From CAYLLN01 sp036496265 (lineage in GTDB: Bacteria; Planctomycetota; Planctomycetia; Pirellulales; Pirellulaceae): a stretch of 12,117 nucleotides of DNA. The first letter of the stretch is position 1. Each line of letters opens with the position of its first letter. Under the pieces are notes generated by a model. It saw only the letters and a list, made by a program, of their open reading frames with translations. It had not been told where the DNA came from and searched no databases. Where the stretch lies: positions 1-12,117 of the forward strand of contig DASXLL010000129.1 in the NCBI GenBank assembly GCA_036496265.1, read 5' to 3'. Positions 1 through 5,820 of the stretch are shown here, in pieces. The position numbers were made by a program, and so were the translations under genes.

Positions 1-175
1 CTACGGCCGCAATGCGAAGTGATCGAGTCCAGCGGGATTCTCTCACCAAAAAACAAGCTGCCAACACGAACAAGATCGCGGAGACAGCCGTTCCGCCTAC
101 GGCCCCAAACGCCGCCCAAGATGCGGACAGAAGGATCACCGCAATCAAAATCGAACGAATCGCGCCTTGGTTCAT
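1..175 (-). CDS. Small membrane protein, N-terminal part (runs off left edge)
   Basis: The first 58 codons of a minus-strand gene are visible; the rest lies outside the window. The protein begins MNQGAIRSILIAVILLSASW and has two closely spaced hydrophobic stretches (about residues 6-26 and 28-44), followed by a basic segment (RESRWTRSLR). This suggests a helical hairpin in the membrane with the basic loop in the cytoplasm. The start is well supported: AGGAG lies 6 bases before the ATG, one of the better ribosome binding sites in the window. The TGA of an overlapping minus-strand frame shares bases with this ATG (TGATG), and the likely frameshifted gene upstream ends 24 bases before it, so the two may have formed an operon. 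I do not recognise a family and assign no function. The open frame, ribosome site and hydrophobic profile are seen directly; that it is a real gene is inferred. Confidence 0.55.
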   Translation of the reverse strand, partial: MNQGAIRSILIAVILLSASWAAFGAVGGTAVSAILFVLAACFLVRESRWTRSLRIAAV

Positions 176-199
176 CACGAGCTCCTGACTAGTCCTGAG

Positions 200-500
200 C
201 TATCGCACCTGCCCGAACTTCGGCGGGGTGGCTGTGGGCCGCGGAGCGAACCACGGCTCGCGCACCACTTCGTTTTCAACTTCGAGCCACGCCGGCGGAA
301 GCGGATCAATCGGAATCGGCGAATGTCCTCCACAATAACATCTAGCGCTCGACCAGAACTAATCCCCAATATCCGCCCCTTCTTGCGCATCTATACATCT
401 GTCCCGTTGCGCGCATTTGCCTCACGCCTCGCCGTGCGGACCACCGCTTCAACATTTTTTCAAAAAAACCTGCCGCCTCCAATTCATGCATATCACGCAT
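200..500 (-). pseudogene. Probable frameshifted small gene
   Basis: No single frame spans this stretch, but coding-like pieces lie in order in different minus-strand frames. The first runs from an ATG at 500 to a TAG at 342 (52 codons, beginning MRDMHELEAAGFFEK and ending GYWGLVLVER). The second is open from 358 to a TAG at 200 and contains PIPIDPLPPAWLEVENEVV and then EPWFAPRPTATPPKFGQVR. It has GC-biased third positions but no ATG, GTG or TTG start. Part of the first piece (roughly 395-450) reads better in the third frame (VVRTARREANARNGTDV). A T7-G-A6 run on the coding strand (455-468) is a natural place for an indel. The simplest reading is a small gene of about 100 codons broken by two or more indels, or by assembly errors. 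It lies just upstream of the membrane protein at the left edge. Family unknown. Confidence 0.35.
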
Positions 501-594
501 AATATGCCCGGCTGCATATCGCCTGAATCATTTGTACAGTAACGGCTTGCGCCCAATCCGCCCCAGAAAAAAACTCAAAACGCATGCATATCGC
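487..594. promoter_or_regulatory. Three TGCATATC repeats in divergent intergenic DNA
   Basis: The decamer TGCATATCGC occurs at 513-522 and 585-594, and a one-base variant, TGCATATCAC, at 487-496. All three are in the same orientation, with a short GCAT-AAT-ATGC palindrome (497-507) between the first two. They sit between the minus-strand gene remnant and the plus-strand DUF6807 gene, where operators for a divergent promoter would be expected. A TATACT box at 628-633 could be a -10 element for the plus-strand gene, but no convincing -35 is present. The repeats are seen directly; an operator role is inference. Confidence 0.25.
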
Positions 595-783
595 TACGGA
601 GATTCACCACCCAAAAGTGTAAATCCGTATACTAAACAGGTGAGCTGCATTTTCCACGCCTCCGATGCCGGCGCAGGTTGCTTCGCGGCAGCTCAGCACT
701 GTGGAAATGCCGCCACCACAGCGGTATCATGCCGACAATGCTGTCCGTGCCTTCCTCCTCAATTCCGTTGCCGAAAGCTCCCC
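501..783. other. Intergenic region before the DUF6807 gene
   Basis: This 283-base stretch holds no convincing gene. The frame of the downstream gene stays open from a TTG at 532, but the added 84 residues are rich in Cys, Arg and Pro, and a clear signal peptide starts only at 784, so I treat it as non-coding leader. It contains two of the TGCATATC repeats, a possible -10 box (TATACT, 628-633) and a modest stem-loop (ATGCCGC 707-713 with GCGGTAT 721-727, one wobble pair, 7-base loop) 56 bases upstream of the start codon. Confidence 0.5.
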
Positions 784-1722
784 ATGCGATTTCTCAATTC
801 CTTATTCGTCTGTTGCGCCTGCCTGAGCATCATTGTCTCGGCCGCTCGCGCCGAAGTCGGCGTCAAAAAGACCGACAGTTCCGTTGAAGTGACGCTCGAT
901 GGTCAGCCATTCGCGACGTACATCTTCAATGCCGGCTTTAAGCCAATCATCTGGCCAATCATCGGCCCGACCGGCAAGGAGATGACGCGGGCGTGGCCCC
1001 TGCGGAAGGACGATCCGACCGAAAAGACCGACCACGTCCACCAAAAATCGTTCTGGTTCGATCACGGCAATGTGAACGGCATTGATTTCTGGGCCGAGAC
1101 CGCGAAAGAACAAGGCAAGCAAGTTCAAACCGACCTCGTGAAGGCCGAAGGCGGCAAGGTCGGCACGATCGTGACCAAGAACGATTGGCTCGGTCCCGAC
1201 GGCACGCGGCTGCTAAGCGACGTGCGGACCATTCGTTTCGGTGGCGACAAGGACACGCGTCATATCGATTTCGACGTCACGGTTACGGCTGTTGCCGATC
1301 AAGTCACCTTCGGCGACACGAAAGAAGGTTCATTCGGCGTTCGCGTCAACGAGGAAATGAAAGTCGAACGCAAGACCGGCGGAAAAATCATCAGCAGCGA
1401 AGGACTGGAAGACGACAAAGCCTGGGGCAAGCCGGCTCCCTGGGTCGATTACCACGGCCCCATCAAAGGCGAAACGCTCGGCATCGCGATTCTCAATCAT
1501 CCCTCCAGCTTCCGCTATCCAACCCACTGGCACGTCCGCCCCTACGGCCTCTTCGCCGCCAACCCCTGGGGCCTGCACGACTTCACAGGCGGCAAAGAGC
1601 ACAGTGACTATCCAATGAAGAAAGGCGACTCGTTTACTCTGCGGTATCGCGTCATCTTCCATAAGGGCGACGAGAAGCAGGGCAAGATCGCCGAAGCCTT
1701 CGCGAATTACACGAAGGAGTAA
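784..1722 (+). CDS. Secreted DUF6807 (PmoA-like) protein
   Basis: A 312-residue protein of the DUF6807 family, often labelled "methane oxygenase PmoA" in databases although it is unrelated to particulate methane monooxygenase. Members are common in planctomycetes and other degraders of complex polysaccharides; their biochemical role is unsettled. The N-terminus is a clear Sec signal peptide: MRF, then a hydrophobic core LFVCCACLSIIVSA, then a cleavage site after ARA (residue 23). This chooses the ATG at 784 over the TTG at 532. The rest is predominantly beta-like. Family-typical segments include DHVHQKSFWFDHGNVNG (83-99), NHPSSFRYPTHWHVRPYG (238-255) and NPWGLHDF (260-267); the clustered His, Asp and Trp could form a sugar or metal site, which is inference. 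No good ribosome site is visible. The next gene starts 53 bases later on the same strand, but the products do not suggest a shared pathway. The family call is firm; the function is unknown. Confidence 0.85.
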   Translation: MRFLNSLFVCCACLSIIVSAARAEVGVKKTDSSVEVTLDGQPFATYIFNAGFKPIIWPIIGPTGKEMTRAWPLRKDDPTEKTDHVHQKSFWFDHGNVNGIDFWAETAKEQGKQVQTDLVKAEGGKVGTIVTKNDWLGPDGTRLLSDVRTIRFGGDKDTRHIDFDVTVTAVADQVTFGDTKEGSFGVRVNEEMKVERKTGGKIISSEGLEDDKAWGKPAPWVDYHGPIKGETLGIAILNHPSSFRYPTHWHVRPYGLFAANPWGLHDFTGGKEHSDYPMKKGDSFTLRYRVIFHKGDEKQGKIAEAFANYTKE

Positions 1723-1775
1723 AAATGCGGCCCCATGGGTCGCAGTCCGCTCTGCTCACAAGGAATAAACTCGCC

Positions 1776-2399
1776 ATGCCGACAACTTCCGATTGTTATT
1801 CGGCAGGCGAGCGCGCCGCGATGTCATGGTGGCAAGAACTCCGCGCTCGCTGGCTTGCCCCAGTGTTGACGCTGCTTGCGGACACTGGCATTCGGCCTGA
1901 CGACCTCACACTCGTGGGTCTCATTTCCGGCTTGGCCTTTTGCCCACTCTGGCTGTGGTCCGGCCAGCCAATCTGGGCAAAAATTGCCGCAATGACTGCG
2001 CTCGCGATGCATTTGATCCTCGACGGGCTCGACGGCCCGCTTGCCCGCCACTTGAAAATCGATTCCCGGCGGGGATCGTTTACAGATACGCTCGCCGACC
2101 AAATTGTCGTTACCGCGACCACACTCGCGTTAATGTCCGCACCGGGCACGCCGCTCAACATTTGGATTGGCGGGACTTATATCTTCGTCTATGCACTCGT
2201 GGTCACATTCGCCATGGTCCGCAACTCACTTGGCGTGCCCTATTCGTGGCTCATCCGGCCGCGGATCTGGGTCTTTGGCTGGATCGCGGCTGATGCCCTG
2301 CTGGTTCCAGGTTGGTTCGACGTGATTGTCGGTGCAGTTACCGCGGTGCTCGCGCTGAAAATGCTCACTGGATTTGTTGCGATTCGACGTGCCTTGTGA
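1776..2399 (+). CDS. CDP-alcohol phosphatidyltransferase family protein
   Basis: A 207-residue integral membrane enzyme of the CDP-alcohol phosphatidyltransferase family, which moves a phosphatidyl group from a CDP-lipid to an alcohol acceptor in phospholipid synthesis at the inner membrane. The complete signature D-x2-D-G-x2-A-R-x8-G-x3-D-x3-D is present at residues 83-108 (D83, D86, G87, A90, R91, G100, D104, D108), so the metal and CDP-lipid site looks intact. About six hydrophobic segments surround it. The acceptor (glycerol phosphate, inositol phosphate, serine or other) cannot be told from the motif. The frame opens at 1725, two bases after the previous stop, but the ATG at 1776 has AAGGAA about 10 bases before it and leaves a compact N-terminus; an ATG at 1821 is also possible. 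The gene converges with the desaturase gene across a 37-base gap that shows no strong terminator. Family call firm, acceptor unknown. Confidence 0.88.
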   Translation: MPTTSDCYSAGERAAMSWWQELRARWLAPVLTLLADTGIRPDDLTLVGLISGLAFCPLWLWSGQPIWAKIAAMTALAMHLILDGLDGPLARHLKIDSRRGSFTDTLADQIVVTATTLALMSAPGTPLNIWIGGTYIFVYALVVTFAMVRNSLGVPYSWLIRPRIWVFGWIAADALLVPGWFDVIVGAVTAVLALKMLTGFVAIRRAL

Positions 2400-2436
2400 A
2401 ATTCATCCCTAGTCGGGAGCGGGGTCTTCTTAGCTG

Positions 2437-3483
2437 TTACGCCGCTGCGGCAGTTCGGGCGGGCTCGAACAGTGTTTTACGCGCCACGGGCCACCAGCTC
2501 TTTTCGTCGAGCGAGCGATAAGGTGATTCTGGCGGTAAATGCACGAGCAAATACTCATGCGCGGCTTTCAGATTGTGATACGGCAGTGTCGGAAACAAGT
2601 GATGCAACGCGTGATAGCGAATGGCGAACGGAAAGAATAACCAAGTCAGAAAATCGCGGCCCGTGTAATTGCACGAGTCGCGAATATGATGGTCTAGCTC
2701 GCACGGCTGACCATCGCCCACGAAATGATGATCGGCCAACAGGCGTAATTGGTTGAGAACGAGAACGCCCAGACCAATCGAATAAAACAGCGGCAGTCGC
2801 GTCCAGTGCGAGAAGCCGAGCGGAACGGCTGCGAGCATCATTGAGGCGCGGCCGCAGCAGAGCAGTTCGACCGTCGTAATCGCCCAGCGATCGAAGCGAT
2901 TTACTTTACGAGCATAGCGATGGTTCATGGTGAGCGCGGAGGCATGCGTTAAGAACCATTCCCGTACACGCGGATGCAAAAACGTCAGGGGTGCCAGCAA
3001 GAAGCGGAAGAAAACGATTAGGGGGAACAGCGCGATGAGCACAGCATAGGCAATCAGGCTCAAAGCGCTACCGGGGTTAAAAACATTCACGATGTATTCG
3101 GGGTCTTCTTTGGTGCCATACATCCGGGCACTGTGATGATCGCGGTGGTGATGCGTAAAGAAGGGCGACGGTGCCAGCGTAAAGACGCCAACGAGCAAAT
3201 TCCACGTTACCTTGAACCCCCACATTTCGTGGTGGCCCAGATGGCAGACCTCGTGGACGAGCGAGCCGAGGCGGTAGATCCAGAACACGGCCAGCGGATA
3301 AGCGGCAATTTGCGCAATGGAGCCGAGCGGTGATAGCAAGACAACGGCTCCGGCGCCGTAGGCCAGGGTCAGGCTCAGCAAAAAATCGAACCAGTATCGT
3401 GCTGGCGAAACGCGAAAGAAATCGACCTCGGACTGCTGCAGCGTGGACCGCGCATCATGAATCCAGTCCGTGCCCAATGCCAT
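2437..3483 (-). CDS. Membrane fatty acid desaturase
   Basis: A 348-residue integral membrane di-iron enzyme of the fatty acid desaturase superfamily, which uses oxygen and electrons from an external donor to place a double bond (or a hydroxyl) in an acyl chain or related lipid. The three histidine boxes are present in order: HEVCHLGHH (77-85), HHHRDHH (111-117) and HALHH (291-295). Extra His pairs, DHHFVGDG (251-258) and LDHH (263-266), lie between boxes two and three. Hydrophobic pairs at about 34-72 and 139-170, and single segments near 205-222 and 232-250, fit the usual topology. There is no fused cytochrome b5 or ferredoxin domain. The ATG at 3483 is preferred because GGAAGGAAG lies just upstream; a GTG at 3489 would overlap that site. 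The substrate cannot be fixed: acyl lipid desaturase is likely, but hydroxylases and carotenoid ketolases share the boxes. It is transcribed divergently from the csrA group. Confidence 0.88.
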   Translation of the reverse strand: MALGTDWIHDARSTLQQSEVDFFRVSPARYWFDFLLSLTLAYGAGAVVLLSPLGSIAQIAAYPLAVFWIYRLGSLVHEVCHLGHHEMWGFKVTWNLLVGVFTLAPSPFFTHHHRDHHSARMYGTKEDPEYIVNVFNPGSALSLIAYAVLIALFPLIVFFRFLLAPLTFLHPRVREWFLTHASALTMNHRYARKVNRFDRWAITTVELLCCGRASMMLAAVPLGFSHWTRLPLFYSIGLGVLVLNQLRLLADHHFVGDGQPCELDHHIRDSCNYTGRDFLTWLFFPFAIRYHALHHLFPTLPYHNLKAAHEYLLVHLPPESPYRSLDEKSWWPVARKTLFEPARTAAAA

Positions 3484-3759
3484 ACACACTTCCTTCCTTC
3501 TTCCTTGCGATTTGAATCTTTACCAACTTAGCAGGAATCCTACCAACGCATCTTGTTTTGACGCAGACTACGCGGATTGCAATTAATGATCCGTTATTAC
3601 GTCATAGCGCAAAACTCAACGCCTACTACTTAGACTTCCCACTCAAATCTGCCATCGCCGCTAGCCGATAGTACCAGTGCCAGCCGGTCCAAACTGCCTA
3701 TTTTTTGCTGTTGGCAGTTTCTTTTTATCTTCCGCAATCATTAAGGAGTTTGGCTGCAA
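3484..3759. other. Divergent intergenic region between desaturase and csrA group
   Basis: A 276-base AT-richer stretch between the desaturase (minus) and the csrA-linked genes (plus). It holds the desaturase ribosome site (a GGAAGAAGGAAGGAAG purine run on the minus strand), a possible plus-strand promoter (TTGACG 3558-3563 and ATTAAT 3582-3587, 18-base spacer, weak), a terminator-like hairpin (3691-3727) and a strong ribosome site AAGGAG just before 3760. I see no open reading frame with coding character. If the promoter and hairpin are real, a short RNA of roughly 130 bases could be made here, or the hairpin could act as a leader attenuator. Confidence 0.4.
3691..3727 (+). terminator. Terminator-like hairpin in the leader of the csrA group
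   Basis: AAACTGCC (3691-3698) and GGCAGTTT (3713-3720) are perfect inverted repeats of 8 bases with a 14-base loop, followed at once by CTTTTTATC on the plus strand. That is the architecture of an intrinsic terminator reading rightward, though the stem is short and the loop large. No plus-strand gene lies upstream within 1.2 kb, so if functional it would end a short RNA or attenuate the csrA-group transcript. Confidence 0.4.
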
Positions 3760-4056
3760 ATGTCGGCCCAAAGTCCCCAAATTGACAACTTAGACGATCT
3801 TCGAAGTTACATTCACAATACGATTTGCCAACAAAATGAATTGCAAGTAGGTGCCTTTAGTATTACAGAGCGAGTTCTGGTTCGCGGCCGCCGTCCATGC
3901 GGAATTTTTTTCTGCTTGCACGGCCCGCGAAGCGTCAAGTTGACCGCGATTTGGGAAACCGATCGCAACACGGTCCTGTTTTACAGCTCCAGTGGCGAGC
4001 GGGTGGGCAGGACACAGTTGGTCCAGGCTCCAGTTCTCGCTCCATCGCTTGCCTGA
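3760..4056 (+). CDS. Small protein encoded immediately before csrA
   Basis: A 98-residue soluble protein with no signal peptide or membrane segment. It starts MSAQSPQIDNLDDLRSYIHN, has an acidic helical N-terminal part, then a beta-like middle (QVGAFSITERVLVRG, CGIFFCLHGPRSVKLTAIWE) and ends in a hydrophobic, Pro-containing tail. Two Cys (C47 and C52) flank the central strand. The ATG has a strong AAGGAG site 11 bases upstream. csrA follows after 44 bases on the same strand, so the two are probably co-transcribed. From memory, short proteins with this NLDDLR...CGIFFCLHGPRSVK pattern recur next to csrA in planctomycetes, but I cannot run that comparison here. I know of no assigned function; a partner or antagonist of CsrA, like FliW or CesT in other bacteria, is only an idea from position, and I see no sequence resemblance to either. 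Confidence 0.75.
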   Translation: MSAQSPQIDNLDDLRSYIHNTICQQNELQVGAFSITERVLVRGRRPCGIFFCLHGPRSVKLTAIWETDRNTVLFYSSSGERVGRTQLVQAPVLAPSLA

Positions 4057-4100
4057 AAATCCCGAACATCATTGCTAGATCATCATAAGGCTGCCCTCCC

Positions 4101-4304
4101 ATGCTCGTACTTTCCCGCAAAGAATCAGAAAAAATTCGCTTAGGCGATTCCATTGTCGTGACAATCGTGCGCGTGTCGGGTGACAAAGTGCGCCTGGGAA
4201 TTGAAGCGCCGCCGAATGTGATTGTGCTCCGCGACGAGCTCAAGGCGAATCCGACGATCAGCCTGCCGGCCGCCGAGCAACGCGAACTGAAAAAGGCGGC
4301 GTGA
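4101..4304 (+). CDS. csrA: Carbon storage regulator CsrA (translational regulator)
   Basis: A 67-residue CsrA/RsmA-family RNA-binding protein. Dimers of this fold bind GGA-containing hairpin loops in mRNA leaders, usually blocking ribosome binding. The start MLVLSRKESEKIRLGDSIVV is classic, followed by VSGDKVRLGIEAP (25-37) and VLRDEL (42-47). The key RNA-contact residues L4 and R44 of the Escherichia coli protein are conserved. The C-terminal tail (48-67, PTISLPAAEQRELKKAA) is longer and more polar than the core needs, as is common outside enterobacteria. The ribosome site is weak (AAGG about 12 bases upstream), which fits translation coupled to the preceding small gene or autoregulation. 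The next gene begins after about 100 bases containing two stem-loop structures. In many bacteria csrA sits with flagellar genes; here its neighbours are lipid and envelope genes. Identification is firm; targets are unknown. Confidence 0.95.
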   Translation: MLVLSRKESEKIRLGDSIVVTIVRVSGDKVRLGIEAPPNVIVLRDELKANPTISLPAAEQRELKKAA

Positions 4305-4313
4305 AAACGATAC

Positions 4314-4375
4314 CGCTCGCTCCGGCCGGCGACTCTCTTCGTCGAAATTTGTTTGTAAAGTCGCGAGTGCGAGCG
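4314..4375 (+). other. Stem-loop structure after csrA
   Basis: CGCTCGC (4314-4320) pairs perfectly with GCGAGCG (4369-4375), and inside it GCGAC (4329-4333) pairs with GTCGC (4360-4364). They are separated by an asymmetric internal loop and a 26-base AT-richer apical loop. This could fold in the csrA 3' region. No T-run follows, so a simple intrinsic terminator is unlikely; a factor-dependent terminator or RNA-stability element is possible. Confidence 0.3.
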
Positions 4376-4381
4376 ATATGA

Positions 4382-4409
4382 TGGGACCTATCCCGCCGGA
4401 TAGGTCCCA
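4382..4409 (+). promoter_or_regulatory. Perfect 12-bp hairpin directly before the LRR start codon
   Basis: TGGGACCTATCC (4382-4393) and GGATAGGTCCCA (4398-4409) form a perfect 12-bp stem with a 4-base loop (CGCC). It ends one base before the ATG at 4411 and is flanked on both sides by ATGATG. If translation starts at 4411 or 4414, the hairpin would cover the ribosome binding region; if it starts at 4378, the hairpin lies inside the first codons. Either way it could limit translation of the LRR gene and, by coupling, of hpnC. No T-run follows, so it is not a standard intrinsic terminator. Confidence 0.45.
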
Positions 4410-4410
4410 C

Positions 4411-5814
4411 ATGATGCTGCGATTACGACGAACCGCCCTGGCGCTGCCGGCGATGTTGACCGTTTTGGCGGCTATCTTGGCGTCCCCGCCGCTTCACGCG
4501 GAAGATCCTGCGGGCAGCGGCGGAAACCTCATCGCGGATCTCGGCAGCAGCGATTACTCGGTCCGCCAGCGGGCGACACTGGCGCTCCAGGCTGGCGGGG
4601 AAGAATTGCTGCCACAAATTGTGGCCGCGGTGCAAGCGGCTGACGCGGAAATTCGCAGCCGCGCGTGGAATATTTTGCTGGCGCACGCTCTGTCGCCACG
4701 CGGGGACGTGCGCGAAGCTGCTCGTGACGCGATTCGCCGGCTGAGTGACCGATCATCCGGCGAAACTAACGGTCCGCTGATGGGGGGCTTAAGCCGCGTC
4801 CGCGAAGCAATGTCCGGGCAGGCGACGGCGGATCTGACGCGGTTGGGCGCGACGGTGATGTCGGTTCAAGGCGGATCACCGTTCACTTTCAACGTCCAGA
4901 TCGGTCAAGGATGGCGCGGCGGCGATGAGCGGTTGGCGTTGCTTACCGATTTGGGAAGTGTGCCCTGGCTATCACTGGAAAGTTCTCGCGTGACAGATGC
5001 GGCCCTCGACCATTTGTCCAAGTTGGCGGGTCCTGCTTCTGGGATTACTAAACTGTATCTCGGCTCCAGCGGAATTACCGGCGCTACGCTCGAAAAACTA
5101 GCCCCGCTCAAGCGACTGCAATATCTGTCTCTCAAACAACTGCCGATTGACGACGAAAAAATCGCCCGGCTGCCGGAATTTCCGGATTTGCAGTATTTGG
5201 GGCTCGATGGGACGAAAATCGGCGATGAAGGGCTGGCGCATTTGGGACGTTTTCCGCGGCTGCAGGTTATCTGGCTCGACAACACAGCCATCACCGACGC
5301 CGGGTTGGCTCATCTCAAGAAGCTGCCGAACTTGGATACGCTCTACATGCCCGGGACGAATACCGGCGGGCTGGGACTGGCCAATTTACGTTATGTTTCA
5401 AAGTTGAAGTCGATTTCGCTGAAGGGCGTGAAGTTTTCGACCGATGGCCTAAAGTCGTTGTCTCAGGTCGAGCATTTGGAATCGTTAGGGCTGGATATGA
5501 CCAATGTATCTGATAACCAACTCGCCGATTTGGAGGGGCTGAAGCAGCTCCGCATCCTTTGGCTATCGGGAACGAATGTCGGCGACGATGGGATGGAGCA
5601 CCTCAAGGCATTGCCGTCGCTGCAGATCGTGCATTTGAACAATACATTGGTGACGCGCGAGGGCGTTGCGGCACTGGAGCGGGCGTTACCGCGATGTCAG
5701 ATCACGATTGATTTTTCGAATCGACGGGACTCCGCAGGTCACGGTAATCAGCCGACCCCGACCCAACCACGATTAGCCCAGCCGCGATTTCCGCCACGGC
5801 CGCCGGCGCCTTAG
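4411..5814 (+). CDS. Secreted HEAT/leucine-rich-repeat protein
   Basis: A 467-residue exported protein, probably periplasmic or surface associated. The N-terminus is a Sec-type signal peptide: basic MMLRLRR, a hydrophobic core to about residue 25, and a likely cleavage after LHA (residue 30). Residues about 38-112 form helical HEAT-like pairs (SDYSVRQRATLALQ, AEIRSRAWNILLAHAL, DVREAARDAIRRL). Residues about 186-430 contain roughly ten leucine-rich repeats of about 24 residues, with units such as TKIGDEGLAHLGRFPRLQVI and TAITDAGLAHLKKLPNLDTL. The tail (441-467) is rich in Pro, Gln and Arg and likely disordered. There is no C-terminal membrane anchor. Such proteins usually bind other proteins. 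The frame is open from an ATG at 4378; I chose 4411 for the signal peptide and the hairpin position, but 4378 and 4414 remain possible. hpnC starts 6 bases after the stop, so it heads the probable squalene operon. Its role there is unknown. Confidence 0.8.
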   Translation: MMLRLRRTALALPAMLTVLAAILASPPLHAEDPAGSGGNLIADLGSSDYSVRQRATLALQAGGEELLPQIVAAVQAADAEIRSRAWNILLAHALSPRGDVREAARDAIRRLSDRSSGETNGPLMGGLSRVREAMSGQATADLTRLGATVMSVQGGSPFTFNVQIGQGWRGGDERLALLTDLGSVPWLSLESSRVTDAALDHLSKLAGPASGITKLYLGSSGITGATLEKLAPLKRLQYLSLKQLPIDDEKIARLPEFPDLQYLGLDGTKIGDEGLAHLGRFPRLQVIWLDNTAITDAGLAHLKKLPNLDTLYMPGTNTGGLGLANLRYVSKLKSISLKGVKFSTDGLKSLSQVEHLESLGLDMTNVSDNQLADLEGLKQLRILWLSGTNVGDDGMEHLKALPSLQIVHLNNTLVTREGVAALERALPRCQITIDFSNRRDSAGHGNQPTPTQPRLAQPRFPPRPPAP

Positions 5815-5820
5815 ACAGCA

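Noticed and set aside
175..390. Minus-strand 71-codon frame ending in TGATG on the membrane protein start
   Set aside because: Its second half is an Arg-rich out-of-frame reading of the better coding tail at 200-358. The overlap with the ATG is noted but probably accidental.
167..502. Plus-strand open frame of 111 codons
   Set aside because: Its composition (Arg, Pro and Ser rich, no motif) looks like the antisense shadow of the minus-strand coding pieces, and it has no ribosome site.
532..783. N-terminal extension of the DUF6807 protein
   Set aside because: The extension lacks coding character and would bury a clear signal peptide 84 residues into the protein.
1185..1607. 140-codon plus-strand frame inside the DUF6807 gene
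   Set aside because: Arg, His and Gln rich out-of-frame shadow of a gene with strong family motifs.
3590..3727. CsrB-like sponge RNA upstream of csrA
   Set aside because: A CsrA decoy should carry many GGA motifs in loops; I find none on the plus strand in this stretch.
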